Of a stretch of DNA of 64,000 nt, positions 11,640 to 22,379 are shown in pieces. The first letter of the stretch is position 1. The number at the start of each line of letters is the position of its first letter. This DNA is from Heterohyrax brucei (taxonomy: Eukaryota; Chordata; Mammalia; Hyracoidea; Procaviidae), in contig CM053164.1 of assembly GCA_028571685.1 (NCBI GenBank), positions 37,808,501-37,872,500 of the forward strand. The letters are read 5' to 3'. Under the pieces are notes generated by a model. That model did no database searches. It was not told the origin of the DNA and worked only from the letters and a program-made list of their open reading frames with translations. A program made the translations under genes and the position numbers.

Positions 11640-12180
11640 TAAAGAAAACTTGCAAAAACATATTCTACTGCTGCCCACTGAGAAATGGTGACATAAAAGT
11701 ATTCCAGAGAGCTCTGACTTGGAAGCCAGGAGTTTTACATACTACAGGACTCAAGTAGGCTGAGTCACTTCAAGTACAAGCATAAAGGATACACTTGACC
11801 TTAATTAACCCTGTCTTTCACATGCTCTGCACTTTCTGCTGTAGATACACTCCACCTTTTATATCTACCATCTTGAATCTTGCCCTCATACTTCAATCAT
11901 TCAAATTTCTTGTTTAAGTGTATATATCTTATATAACAATAAATATTTGTTGAACAACTACTATATATAAACACTGTACCAGGTGCTTGGAGATAATTTA
12001 TATCAACAGCACTTTCTTCAAGGAACTTATAAGGAGACATTAAACATCTACAAAAAATAACAACATAGGGCAATGTATGATAAATATCATAAATAGCACC
12101 AAGAACTGTAAAATTTCTGTTATCTGCAACCAGAGCAAGTCCTAATGGACGAGGATGTATTTAGGAGGTCTTATGGATAC
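11640..12180. other. Intron 2 sequence with an ancient repeat remnant
   Basis: No gene is seen. At 11935-12060 the text AATATTTGTTGAACAACTACTATATATAAACACTGTACCAGGTGC... resembles an ancient mammal-wide interspersed repeat of MIR/L2 age, which I cannot assign to a family. Confidence 0.4.
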
Positions 12181-12181
12181 A

Positions 12182-12352
12182 GGAAACCCTAATAGTGCAG
12201 TGGTTTAAGTGCTACACCTGCTAACCAAAAAGCCAACAGTTTGACCCCACCAGGTACTCCTTAGAAATGCTATGGGGCAGTTCTACTCTGTCCTACAGGG
12301 TCTGTATAAGTTGGCATCAATGTGACGGCAATGATGTAGTTTGGCTTTATGG
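12182..12352 (+). repeat. AfroSINE
   Basis: GGAAACCCTAATAGTGCAGTGG starts the tRNA-like head, CTGCTAACCAAAAAGCCAACAGTTTGA is the B-box region, and GGGGCAGTTCTACTCTGTCCTACAGGGT the body. It is full length but diverged, with several substitutions in the tail. Confidence 0.85.
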
Positions 12353-12699
12353 GTATAGTGTTTTATACTGTGGAGAAACTGACAAGTGGTGATACAAGGG
12401 CTGGGGCATTTCAGGTAGGTAAAACAAATAATGGCACTATGATAGGGAAGCATGATAGGAGTAGTTCAGGGTGGTCAGAGAGTAAAATGTGTACAGCAAT
12501 GTAATACATGAGAAAGCAGAAGGGAAAATAGGGACCAGAATAGTGACAGACTGAAACTTTACGCTTAGGGTGCATGCTGTCTCAGTTCTACTGTCTGACA
12601 GTGTTCTTTCCTGCTACCTTAAACCCTATCTTCCCACACTGAACTCACTCTTGATTTACCTCCAAATAAATGCCGACTCATACCCGATTTCAAGGAATT

Positions 12700-12875
12700 T
12701 TAGTGGAATGGTGGCTAAGTGTTCAGATGCTAACTGAAAGGTCAGCAATTTGAACACATCAGCTTCTCCATATGAGAAAGATGTGGCAGTCTGCTTCTGT
12801 AAAGATTTAGTCATGGAAGACATATGGGAAATTCCATACCGCCTATGAATCCAATCGACAACAATGGGTTGCTTT
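12700..12875 (+). repeat. AfroSINE, diverged subtype
   Basis: The head GGAATGGTGGCTAAGTGTTCAG is followed by the longer body GAGAAAGATGTGGCAGTCTGCTTC, a subtype insertion absent from the standard body. The tail ends near CAATCGACAACAATGGGTTGC. Confidence 0.75.
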
Positions 12876-13079
12876 TGCTTCAATACTCAATGTCATTCTT
12901 CTCACATTATTTCTATAGATTTCAAAAGGCTATAAAGATCACCAACCAAAATAAAACAATTTACCATTCAATCTTTAGACTGTTTGGAGAGGGTATTTCT
13001 AACTGCTCTAAAAACACACCCATTAATAAAATCTGTTTACATATAGCATGTTCTCCCAAAAAGTTACATCTGCCAGTTA

Positions 13080-13185
13080 AGCTTTGTGCTAACATGCTCA
13101 CTGTTGTAGCTCCTACACCTAACACAAGGCCTGGCAAGCAGAATGTGCTCAGTACACTGACTGGATGAACAAATGACATGACCAT
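13080..13185 (+). mobile_element. L2 LINE 3' end remnant
   Basis: The text CACAAGGCCTGGCAAGCAGAATGTGCTCAGTACACTGACTGGATGAACAAATG follows the L2 3' terminus (...CAGTGCCTGGCACATAGTAGG...). It lies about 150 bases from DNAJC27 exon 2. Confidence 0.6.
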
Positions 13186-13331
13186 TACATATGTGTAAAG
13201 GTCTCTTATTCTGACCTTGTCCAGTTTATTTTTAAATCTCCATTTTAGGATAGCCTGTATCGGTGCATACATGCAAATATAGATCACTTAAAAAGGGCTC
13301 TTAATTTCTAACATATTCTTAACATACTCAC

Positions 13332-13414
13332 TTTGTGACTCCGTAGTCAATTCCAATTGTCGCCAGGTATTTAGATACAAATCTTTTCTCACAGTATCGC
13401 TTTATAATACAGCT
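13332..13414 (-). CDS. DNAJC27: DNAJC27 coding exon 2 (P-loop serine and switch I)
   Basis: This 83-base exon reads SCIIKRYCEKRFVSKY, then LATIGIDYGVT and the first two bases of a Lys codon. It continues exon 1 exactly in frame: Ser30 completes the P-loop GKS, and Thr48 in the TIGIDY segment sits where Rab-type GTPases carry the switch I threonine that contacts magnesium. The acceptor is TTTTTAG (bases 13421-13415) and the donor is GTGAGTAT (from 13331), leaving phase 2. No frameshift or stop is seen. The next family segment (VHVRDREIKVNIFDMAG, with switch II) was searched for on the minus strand down to position 1 and not seen, so exon 3 onward should lie beyond the left edge. It sits in a rare repeat-free pocket next to an L2 remnant, as expected for a constrained exon. 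Confidence 0.93.
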
Positions 13415-14030
13415 CTAAAAAGGTAAAAACGCATGTATTTACTAAATACACAGTGGACCATACATAAAACAAACTAATTTCTTCATTACAGTTTCTTCAT
13501 TTACCACTAGGAAAAAGAAAGCATTTTCTAAAGCCAAAACTATAAACTAACAAATGGTAAAAGACTAAGAAAATCCTTAATAACGAATGTGGGTATGTTT
13601 GTTTTCAGTTTAGCTCTCAATCCTTGTACTTTGTGTGCGTGTGTGTGTGTGGACTTCATCTAGCCTTATACTTTCAACCACATCACCAAAGTACGCGTGT
13701 CCAGCCTTGACCTCCCTCCCAAGGTGATTCCTATCTCCAGATATCTAGTAGACTGGTTTCTACTTAGATATCCCATCAGTCTCAAATTAAGTATATTAAA
13801 AAATGAACTAATCTCACACATGAAACGAGCTATTGTGCTGACATCCCTAGTTAATAAATCTATCTTCTTCTTGATCACAAAGGGTCAAATATTAAAAAGT
13901 CACATTTGATTCCAGGCCTTTCTAAATTATCTTCTAATTATTTCTTCCATCCTTCCCTTCATTCCAATTTCAATTGGTAGTTTTGCTGAGGTCCTCATCA
14001 TTTATTCCTCGACAACTACAGGAATTTGTT
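13415..14030. other. Intron 1 start, mostly unique, with a short GT repeat
   Basis: No gene besides exon 2 at its left edge. A (GT)n-like microsatellite lies at 13632-13651. No repeat family recognised in the rest. Confidence 0.45.
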
Positions 14031-14034
14031 TTTT

Positions 14035-14808
14035 GATCATTTTATTGTAGTTTGGGTGAAAGTTTATAGACTAAATTAGTTTCTATTCAACAGTTTTCAC
14101 ATATTTTGTTTCATGACATTAGTTGCAATCCCTTCAATGTGACAGCGTTCTACCCATTTCCTCCTTGAGTTTCCTGTTTCCATTCACCCATCTCTCCTTC
14201 CCCTTTTGGCTTCCAGAACTTTGTCTTTGGGCAAATGATGCTTTTTGGTCTTGTATGGCTGACTGTTCTGAGGAGCACATTCTACAAGTTGTTATTGTTC
14301 ACTTTAAGGCCTGTCTACTTGCCTGAAAGATGATTGCCGGGAGTGGGTTCAACTCCAGACTGAAAGATGTCTGAGGGGCACAGTCTCATGGGTTTCACCA
14401 CTCTGTATCAGACCAGCAAGTCTGGTCTTTACTCTGAATTTGAATTGTGTTCTACATTTTTCCAAACAGGATTGTCTATTGTGATCCAGGTCAGAGGGAT
14501 CAGTGCTGGGGACTATCTAGTACTTCTCAGTCTGGTGGAGGCTGTGGTTTGTGTGACCACTCAAAAGCTTTCAACCCCAGTTGCTACTCACCAAAGTAGG
14601 ATGCAGAACATTGTCTTTATGGACTATGTTATGCCAAATGACCCAAATGTCCCCAAAAGTATAGCCCTAGGCCCTCAGGGCTAATGACTCAGTCCCTCAA
14701 GGTGTTTGGTAACACCTAAGAAGTTTTCATAACTGTGCCCCAGGTGCTCTACTATATATATTTACAACACATGCATACTACATATATTTACAACAAATGC
14801 ATATGAAG
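14035..14808 (-). mobile_element. Afrotherian L1 3' UTR, antisense (outer copy, first part)
   Basis: This matches other antisense copies at 31405, 34755, 61030 and 62390: GTTGCAATCCCTTCAATGTGACAGCG, CAGACCAGCAAGTCTGGTC, TCTGGTGGAGGCTGTGG, ACCAAAGTAGGATGCAGAACATTGTC. It is interrupted by a sense L1 3' end and resumes at 15674. Confidence 0.8.
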
Positions 14809-14823
14809 AAATATCCTCTGCCA

Positions 14824-15658
14824 GGGAACTGGACCATGCTTTCAGGGGACATCTAGGTCAACTGATAATAACTACATTTAAAAAAAAATGTTCTGCATCC
14901 TACTTTGGTGAGTGGAGCCATGGGTCTTAAAAGCTAGCAAGTGGCCATCTAAGTAACATCAATTGGTCCCAACTTATCTAGAGCACAGGAAAATGAAGGA
15001 CACCAAAGACATGAGAAAATATGAGCCCAGGAGACCGAAGAGGCCATACGATCTGGAGATTTCATCAGCATGAGACCAGAAGAACTAGATGGTGTCCGGC
15101 CACCAGCAATGATTGCCCTGACAGAGAACACAATGTAGAGTCCCTGATGTTCAGGAGAAAAATAGGTATGCAGAACTAGAACTCTACTAAAAAACCATAC
15201 TTGACGGTCTGACAGACTGGAGGGTTCCTTGAAGGCATGGCTCCCAGAATCTCTGTTAGCCCACAGCTGAAATCAGTATGGAAGCCAAATCTTCAGACAA
15301 AGATTAGACTGGATTATAAGCCACAGAGTGATGCTGGCAAAGGGTGTGCTTTTAGGCTTAAATATATACATGGGGCCATCTCAGCAGCTCCTGCCCAGAG
15401 AAGAGATGAGAAGGTGGAGGAAGACAGGAGTTGGTTGAACAGATACGGGAAACAAAGAGTAGAAATCGGGAGTATGGTGTCACAAGGTGGGGTGAGCAAC
15501 TAGAGTTGCATAGCAGTGTAAGTGTGGGGTTGTATATGGCAAATTGATTATGATTAGGATTGTAAACTTTCTCTTAAAGCACAATTGGCTATTTATACAT
15601 AAATAAATACGCAAAATTTCTCAGCAGGTATCTAAAACTGTTAAAAAAAAAGAAAATA
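14824..15658 (+). mobile_element. Afrotherian L1 3' end, sense, inserted in antisense L1
   Basis: This 5'-truncated L1 3' UTR (GGGGACATCTAGGTCAACTG, CTTAAAAGCTAGCAAGTGGCC, TTGGTCCCAACT, GAACTAGATGGTGTCCGGCC) ends in an A-rich tail (15640-15658). It is flanked by a perfect 15-base target-site duplication, AAATATCCTCTGCCA, at 14809-14823 and 15659-15673. The same 3' UTR occurs in opposite orientation just to its left, so the pair forms a long inverted repeat within intron 1. Confidence 0.88.
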
Positions 15659-15673
15659 AAATATCCTCTGCCA

Positions 15674-16244
15674 AACCTACATATGCTCGTGGGTGTACTT
15701 CCTCATGCCATCCCACACCTGTTCGGCTTACCTATCTAACCAATGTATCTACTCACAAGTTGCTGTCGTTACTACTGTTATTTCAGGATTGTGTATGTGA
15801 CAATATCTACCATTGTTGCCTTTTACTCTTGCATACCTGTCAGTGTCTTCTTTTGCTTTGGTCATACTGTGCTGACTTCCAATATGGTGTATTGTCTTTC
15901 CCAAGTTAATGCCTGTCTACTACACAGTGATTTTCCCTCTGCTCTCCTTACCCCTCTCATCTCTGGTTACCATCAAAGAATGTTTTTTATAGTAGTGATC
16001 TCATGCAATATTTGTCCTTTTGTGATTGACTTATTTCATTCAGCATAACGCCCTTCAGGTTCATCCATACTGTGAAATATTTCGCACATTCATCGCTATT
16101 CTTTAATGTTGCATACTACTCCACTGTGTGTATGTACAACAGTTTATCTATTCATCCACTGGTGGGCACATAGGTTGTTTCCAACTTTTCACTTTGTGAA
16201 TAATGCTGCAATGAACATGGATGTGCACATATCTGTTTGCATCA
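15674..16244 (-). mobile_element. Afrotherian L1, antisense (outer copy, 3' end of ORF2)
   Basis: Continues the 14035-14808 element past the inserted copy. GTGATTGACTTATTTCATTCAGCATAACGCC, CCACTGGTGGGCACATAGGTTG and AATAATGCTGCAATGAACATGG are antisense phrases for the C-terminal end of L1 ORF2. Frames are broken. Confidence 0.82.
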
Positions 16245-16392
16245 TGGCACTGGAACCTCAGGTCCAAAGGATGCACCCTGCTCCTCACACTGCTTTCTTG
16301 GTGGTATGAGGTTCCCCAAGTATCTCTGCTTATTTCTCTCTTTTATATCTCAAAAGAGACTGGCTTTAGACACTATCCAATCTTGCAGACCT
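16245..16392 (-). mobile_element. LTR fragment, antisense
   Basis: In antisense it matches the LTR at 52300-52828: ACCTCAGGTCCAAAGGATGC, CTTTCTTGGTGGTATGAGG, TATCTCAAAAGAGACTGG correspond to the CACCACCAAGCAAG and CTTTTGAGACATAAAAGAG parts of that LTR. No coding content. Confidence 0.6.
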
Positions 16393-16394
16393 CA

Positions 16395-16937
16395 TTAGCA
16401 GTAAAGAAATCAAAAGACATACTGCATTCTGGGAGACCTCTCTCAAGTGTAGAAAAGTAAAGATGTCACCTTGAAGACTACTGTCATCTGACCCAAGCCA
16501 TGGTATTTTCAATCAAATCATATGCATGTGAAAGCTGGACAATGAATAAGGAAGACAGAAGAACTGATGCCTTGAATTGTGGTGCTGGAGAAGAATACTG
16601 AATGTACCATGGACCGCCAAAAGAACAAACAGATTTGTTCTGGAAGAAGTACAACCAGAGGGCTCCTTGAAAGCAAGGATGGTGCAACTGCGTCTTAATT
16701 ACTTTGGACATGTTGTCAGGAGGGATCAGTTCCTGGAGAAAGGCATCATACTTGGTAAAGAGTCAGCGAAAAAGAGGAAGAACCTCAACAAGATGGATTG
16801 ATACAATGGCTGCAACATCAGGCTTAAGTATAAAAATGACTGTGGGCATGGCACAGGACCAGGCAGTGTTTTCTTCTGTTGTGCACAGGGTCGCTACGAC
16901 TCGGAACCCACTGGACAGCACCTAACAACAACAAATC
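16395..16937 (+). mobile_element. RTE LINE 3' end, sense
   Basis: Encodes the RTE C-terminal region in pieces: KEIKRH near the start, SYACESWTMNKEDRRTDALN-like sequence around 16520-16575, then frames with VPWTAKRTNRFVLEEVQPEG and LRLNYFGHVVRRDQFLEKG (16605-16745). The 3' tail ends GGTCGCTACGACTCGGAACC...CACCTAACAACAACAAA. Frameshifted, 5' truncated. Confidence 0.88.
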
Positions 16938-17695
16938 TTATCAGTATAACTATCCCAAATACATCTTATTAAATCATAGTGATAAAATTTACAATACACA
17001 GGAAAATCCCATCAGATACAAAATGATGGACAGTCATATAATACCGGGAATCGTGGCCCAGCCAAACTGATACACACTTTTGGGGGGGCTATGATTCAAT
17101 CCATGACCTATTTCAAGCAAATTTTACTGAGTTGAATCAACATTTTAGAAATGTAGAAACTGTTGAATCTCAAACTATTAAAGAAACTGCTTGAAGTTCA
17201 TTTAGGGTAGTTAGTTTCAGCAGGTAGTGTGTTTCTAGACATCTGTCCGTTTCCTCTACATTTTCAAATTTCATGTAGTTTTTCATAATACTGTGTTATG
17301 ATCCTTTTCATTTAGTTGGGTCTGTTGTAATGTTTCCCTTTGGTTTCTTATTTGGGTTACCCGTGTCCTCGCATTTTTCATTCATTAATTTGGTCAGTGG
17401 TTTATTTTGTTGATACTTTCAAAGCTCCACCATTTGGTTTTGTTGATTCTATTGTTTTTCTACTGTCTATTTCATTTATTTCTGCTGTGATCTTTATTAT
17501 TTCCTTTCTTCTAGTGATTGTAGGCTTCTTTTGCTGTTTTCTTCCTATTTGTTTGAGTTGTGTAGAGAATGTTTTGATTTTGTCCCTTTCTTCTTTTTTG
17601 ATGCATGTATCTGTAATTATAAATTGACCTTGGAGCACTACTTTTATTGTGTCCTATCAATGTATACTGTTTTTCCATTCATTTGATTCTAGGAA

Positions 17696-18097
17696 CTTAT
17701 TTTCTTTTTATCGTGATTAAGTGAAAATATACAATCCAAATCAATTTTGCATGCCTGCCTATCTGCAGCTCCATCTGCTCTCCTCACCCAATAATAGCAT
17801 AATCCTCCGTTTTACTCTATATTTCTAGTATCCTCTCAATGAGCACAGGTCCCTTCCTCTCCATCCTCTTTCCCATCTAGAAAGAAACTAGTAAGACAGC
17901 CTCCTACAAATGTATAGAACACACCATATGGTATACACATACCATATGGTTACACTGTATCTCCAAGTCCAGTCTATTCTTGTCTGAAGAGCTGACCACA
18001 GTATTGGTTTCCAGTCAGGGCCAGCAACAGGTCTAGAGCCATGTTCACCAGGGACCCTCCCGGCTGTCAAACCATCAATTGTGGTGTTTTAGTAGGG
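17696..18097 (-). mobile_element. L1 3' UTR, antisense, nested insertion
   Basis: ATTAAGTGAAAATATACAATCC then GCATGCCTGCCTATCTGCAGCTCC is the antisense L1 3' terminus; it ends at CATCAATTGTGGTGTTTTAGTAG. The insert is flanked by TGATTCTAGGAA at 17684-17695 and 18098-18109, a 12-base target-site duplication in the host L1. Inside, ACCATATGGT occurs twice at 17923-17932 and 17941-17950. Confidence 0.82.
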
Positions 18098-19276
18098 TGA
18101 TTCTAGGAATTTTTTTCATTACACTTTTAATTTATTGTATCATGCAGTGGTGTTTAAGCAGGAGGTTACTCAGTTTCCATTATTTGATTTCTTTTCTTAT
18201 TTTCTTTTAGTTTCTAATTTTATAATACTGTGATCCAAGAAGATGTTTTGTATTGTTTCAGCAATTTAGAATTCACCAAGGTTTGCTTTGTTACCTAACA
18301 GATGGTCTGCTCTAGAGAATGATCTACGTGTGCTAGAAAAGAATGTGTAGTGTGTTGTCACTGGGTAGAGTGTTATGTGTGTGCCTTTGAGATCAAGTTA
18401 GTTGACGTGTTGTTGAGAGTGTTTATATCTTTGTTGAGTTTCTTTCTAGTTGTTCTATTTTTCATCAAAAGTAAGCTGTCAAAATCTACTATCGTTGTGC
18501 AGCTGTCTAGTTCTCTTTTTAATTCTGTTCAAGTTTATGTATTTTAGAGCTCTTTCACTGATGTGTAGGTTAAGTACATAATGCCCATGCTTGTCTTGTA
18601 CGCTGCTTTTTGCCTAAGTCTGTTTTATGAGAGATCAATATTGTCACTCCTGCTGGTTTTTTTTTTTGAATGCTTGGTGTGTGCATATACATATATATAC
18701 ATACTGTCTTTTTTAATATTATTGTTTTATCTTTACGTCACAACATGTTTCTTGTTGACAGCAGAGTGGGAAGTCATGTTTCCTAACACATTCTGTCACT
18801 TTGTCTCTTAACTGGTGCATGTAATTCATTTACATTCAGTGTAATTACTGTTAAGTACAAATTTACAGCTGTCATTTGGTTGTGATGTTCATGATTTCTT
18901 TGTTTACTTTTCTGTGCTCAGTTTTTTTTGTTTATAGATTTTCTTCTCATTTTCTTCATTACTGCTGGTTTTGTTTACTGTTTATGAATTTCTGCTTTTT
19001 CATTTTGGTGAGAAAGTTTATTAGTTTCCTTGGTAGTTATCCTGAAATTTACTTTTATCTTCCTAAATTAAAGACAGTCTGTTATATCTCAGTATAACTT
19101 TGACTTTCCAAATAGAAATTCTGTAACTACATCATTTATTCCCCCTTTCTTATAGCTTTATTTATTTATTTTTTAATTCTTTACCTGGGTTGGTATCAAG
19201 GTAATGTTGTCATATGTCTTAATGCCAGGTTGTTGTGTGATGATGTTGGTTTTCTGGCAGACAGACTCCCTTTATA

Positions 19277-19827
19277 AGAGGTCAGACAAGTCCATGAACT
19301 TAATTTTTCTAAGTGCTACATACTTCATTGCTGAATATCACTACAGCCACTTTCAAAATACTCCCCTTAGGAAAATATGCAGTGATACCAGTGCCAAATC
19401 CACACTTCAAAGTAATTTTGGAACTCTTTCTGGAATGGTCATTGCACATGGTGGCAAGGTGGCAAGTTTGGGAACTTAATTGCCAAGTTGTCTGTGAGGG
19501 AATTTTTTTGCCAGTACACAAATAACTGTACTGGAACACCTTACCTACTCACCTGGTCTGGCCCTCCATGCCTCTTTTCTTTACCCAAAGACAAATATTG
19601 AAAGGAAGACATTTTGATGACATTCAGGACATCACTGGTAATACAACGACAGCTCTGACAGCCATTCTAGAAAAAGAGTTCCAAAACTGCCTTGAAGGGT
19701 TGACTAGGCGCTGGCATCAGTGCCTAGCTTCCCATAGGGAGTACCGTGAAGGTGGCCATAGTGATATCCAGCAATGAGGTATGTCCTTTTTCTAGGGTAA
19801 GCTTGCAAACTTAATTGGCAGTCCTTG
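19277..19827 (+). mobile_element. Mariner-derived non-autonomous transposon, copy 1
   Basis: About 550 bases bounded by TA (19275-19276 and 19828-19829) with degenerate terminal inverted repeats: the left end ...TACATACTTCATTGCTGAATATCAC matches the reverse of the right end ...GATATCCAGCAATGAGGTATG. Near the right end a frame (19601-19775) reads LKGRHFDDIQDITGNTTT and CLEGLTRRWHQCLASHREY, the C-terminus of a mariner transposase; a degraded PYSPDLAP-like third-aspartate region lies just before (about 19540-19570). Most of the transposase is missing, as in copies 2 and 3. Inserted in antisense L1. Confidence 0.85.
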
Positions 19828-19975
19828 TATTTCTTGTAAAGCTGGTCTGGTTTTCACAAATTTCTTGATATCTGTTTATTTGAAAATGTTTTAATTTTGC
19901 CACTGTCTTTGAGTGAATTTTTCTGGAAATATAATTCTTTGTTGCAGTTTTTTTTTCATAGTTTTATACATGTGT

Positions 19976-20698
19976 TTCAGGCTCAATTCTCTAGAGAAGC
20001 AAGACCTCTGGCTGGAGGAAGGAGAGTGGGTGGGGAGGAGGGGAAAGGAGACTGTTGGGAGGATGAGACATGTATGGAGCAGAGAGGATAGTGTGCTGTC
20101 ACCACACTATGCAGTGGAAGCTGCATATATGTGGGCATGTAAATTTATATGGGAATGAATGTGCATTTTCACTCAGTCATATTAAATAAAATAAAAAATA
20201 GAGAAGCAAAACCTGTAAAGCATATAACTATTTATATGAAAAGATGTATATCACGGAAATGGCTCATACAACTGTAGAGGCTGGAATGTCCCCAATCTGT
20301 AGGTCAGGCTAGAGGCTTCTCTTGATTCATGTAGTTAAAGGGGCTGCTGAATCTAGACTTGGCAAGTTGGGTAGCAGAAATGATGAATTCCAACAGAGGC
20401 AGGCAAGACCACAGATAAATTGTTGTATCAAGTCCCCCAAACCTGAGGTCAGATGCACAGGAGACCAGCTGCAGGATGCAGTTAGCAAAAACCTGTGAGC
20501 CTTGCCAGAGAGTCCACTTACATTGCATGCAGACCACACCCCCAACAAAACTTCCTTTCAAATGATTGGCTACTCAGCAGATCTCATCATGGAGGTGATC
20601 ATATTATATTAAGTCTCATCATAGAGCGATCACATCATCATAGGACTACCAAACTACATAACTGACAAACAACTAAGAATCACAGCCCAGCCTTAACA
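19976..20698 (-). mobile_element. Solo LTR (MaLR/ERVL-like), antisense
   Basis: On the minus strand it begins near TGTTAAGGCTGGGCTGTGATTC and ends CAATTCTCTAGAGAATTGAGCCTG-like; the plus strand carries ATGGCTCATACAACTGTAGAGGCTGG, an antisense LTR phrase common in mammals. A 6-base repeat ATGTGT flanks it (19970-19975 and 20699-20704), fitting a retroviral-type duplication. No internal genes are present. A 191-base L1 3' end is inserted in it. Confidence 0.6.
20008..20198 (+). mobile_element. L1 3' tip, sense, nested inside the LTR
   Basis: GGCTGGAGGAAGGAGAGTGGGTGG to CACTCAGTCATATTAAATAAAATAAAA is the L1 3' terminus, also seen at 39530-39710. The flanks TAGAGAAGCAAGACCT (19992-20007) and TAGAGAAGCAAAACCT (20199-20214) are a 16-base target-site duplication with one mismatch. 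Confidence 0.85.
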
Positions 20699-22379
20699 AT
20701 GTGTCACGCTATTGCCGTCTTGCCTGAATGACTTCTGCTGAGAAATCAAAATTTAGTCATATTGGCTCTCCTTTGTAGGTAATATTTCATTTTTCTCAAG
20801 CTGCTCTCAGGATTCCTTGTCTTTGGTTTCAGAAAGTTCAATTACGACGTGTCTTTTTCTTGCAGGGTCTACCCCACATGGGATCCTACTGGTTTCTTAG
20901 ATGGCTATCTTCTCGTTTTCCAGTACATTAAAGAAGTTTTCTGCCATCAAAACTTTGACAATTCTGTGCTTTCCATTGTCTCCCCTGTTCTGGAATTCAG
21001 AGCATGAACAAATTATTTCTCTTGATAGTGTCCCACATAACTTTTAGGCTTTATTCCATTTTCTTCATTCTCTTGTTCTGATTTTTCCTCTAACAAATCA
21101 GTATCAAGGGACTTGTTCTGTATTTGACTGACTCTGCCTTCCATTAATTCAGTTTTTTTATCCTTCCAATGCTTATCTATTTCTGGAATTTTAGTATCAA
21201 TCTTCCGAATTTTAGTTGGCAGGGAGTGCCCATTGCTACCTCCAGGGGAGTGGGGCAGCATCCGGCAGTGCAAAGTGCAGGTCTCTCTGTTCACTGTTCA
21301 TGCTGGGTAGCTGTGAGTGGTCTGGGTAGGCACTGGCTGCCGTCTATCATCTGTCCAGCAGTGCAGAAGTGGTCAGCTACACTTATCAAGAGTGTAGGTT
21401 CCCAGTGTGGTGGATAAGACGGATGGATGAGTGAAGATGTAGTTGCCACTGACTGCTGGGTAGGGACAGGAAGGAGAGGGTGGATGGGGAGGTTGGATGG
21501 CAGGTGGGTGAACATGTGGGAATGTGTTACCACCAGTCACCCAGTGGGTGGAGTGGAGTACTGGGTGTCAGGCAGGTGGGCCTCAAGATGTACATCTGCC
21601 ACAACTCAACTGGTTGGGGGTGCCACTACTGTGCCAGGAAGGCCTGGTGCTACCCAACAGGTTTCTGCAGGTAGAAGGGGCACAGCAGACTGCCACTACC
21701 TATGAGAGCAGCCTACCCACTGCTGAGCCAGGTGAGTGGGTGAGAGGGGTGGGGTGACTGGCGGGCACCATGGCAGGGTGGCCTGCCACTACTCAGTGGG
21801 ATTGTCAGGTAGTGGTGGGTGTCAGTAAGGGGAGTGAGTAGCAGTCGTTTGAGTAAAGAGAAAAATGGAGGGCTCACACCTTGGTCCTTGATGTCAGGGC
21901 TTGCAGGGATGGAGGGGTTTGTATTGCTTATCAGCAGGATGATAGGGGGAGAGAGAACATGCTCCTCTAGTCACCACAGAAGCGTGTCTAGGCTTTTCTC
22001 ATTGGCTACAGCCAGTAACTGGGACACTCCAGGTATGTTTACAGTTACTCTGTGTTCTGTTGGAATTCTGTGAAGGTGCCTTTTGTGCTCCTTACCCGGA
22101 ATTACTGCTGTCTTTGTCTCAAGGGGGCAGTGCTGGGCTGGGCCGGGTGAGAGGCCCCTCTACTCAGTCTCTTCTCTTTCACTGTTTTCAGTCAGTTTCT
22201 TCTTCTGTTTGGTGTTTGATCTAGTTCTTTATGCTTTCATTTGATGCTCAGAGTTCCAGGATTGTACCTGTTTCAATTGATTTTTCAAGTCTTTGCTATA
22301 AAGGGACAATGTGGTGTGTATGACTGAGCCACTACATTGGTCAGAATTCTATGAAATTATTGGTCTGTCTCCTTTTCCT

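Larger units (their letters stand above)
17230..22350 (-). mobile_element. L1 element, antisense, broken by four nested insertions
   Basis: One antisense L1 appears to run from ORF2 to the 5' UTR. A minus-strand ORF2 piece at 17638-17402 reads LQGQFIITDTCIKKEERDK and TRRKEIIKITAEINEIDSR; endonuclease-region text lies at 18100-18870, ORF1-region text at 18900-21200, and 5' UTR-like GC-richer text at 21240-22350. It is split by an L1 3' UTR (17696-18097), a mariner derivative (19277-19827), and an LTR (19976-20698) that itself holds an L1 3' end (20008-20198). Text on both sides of each insert continues the L1. Confidence 0.78.

Noticed and set aside
11285-11758. Longest early open frame, 157 codons, plus strand
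   Set aside because: It is antisense to the 5' UTR of the L1 at 7795-11632; composition and context do not support a gene.
12961-13287. Overlapping frames of 108 and 114 codons on opposite strands near DNAJC27 exon 2
   Set aside because: They cover an L2 remnant and SINE-flanking DNA; no DNAJC27 family sequence is present.
1-13331. Search for DNAJC27 exons 3 to 7 (switch II DMAGHP, NKID, J-domain HPDK)
   Set aside because: None seen on the minus strand by eye; they are expected beyond the left edge, although a short exon could have been missed.
17923-17950. ACCATATGGT occurring twice as a possible operator
   Set aside because: It lies within a nested L1 3' UTR and looks like local variation in that repeat.
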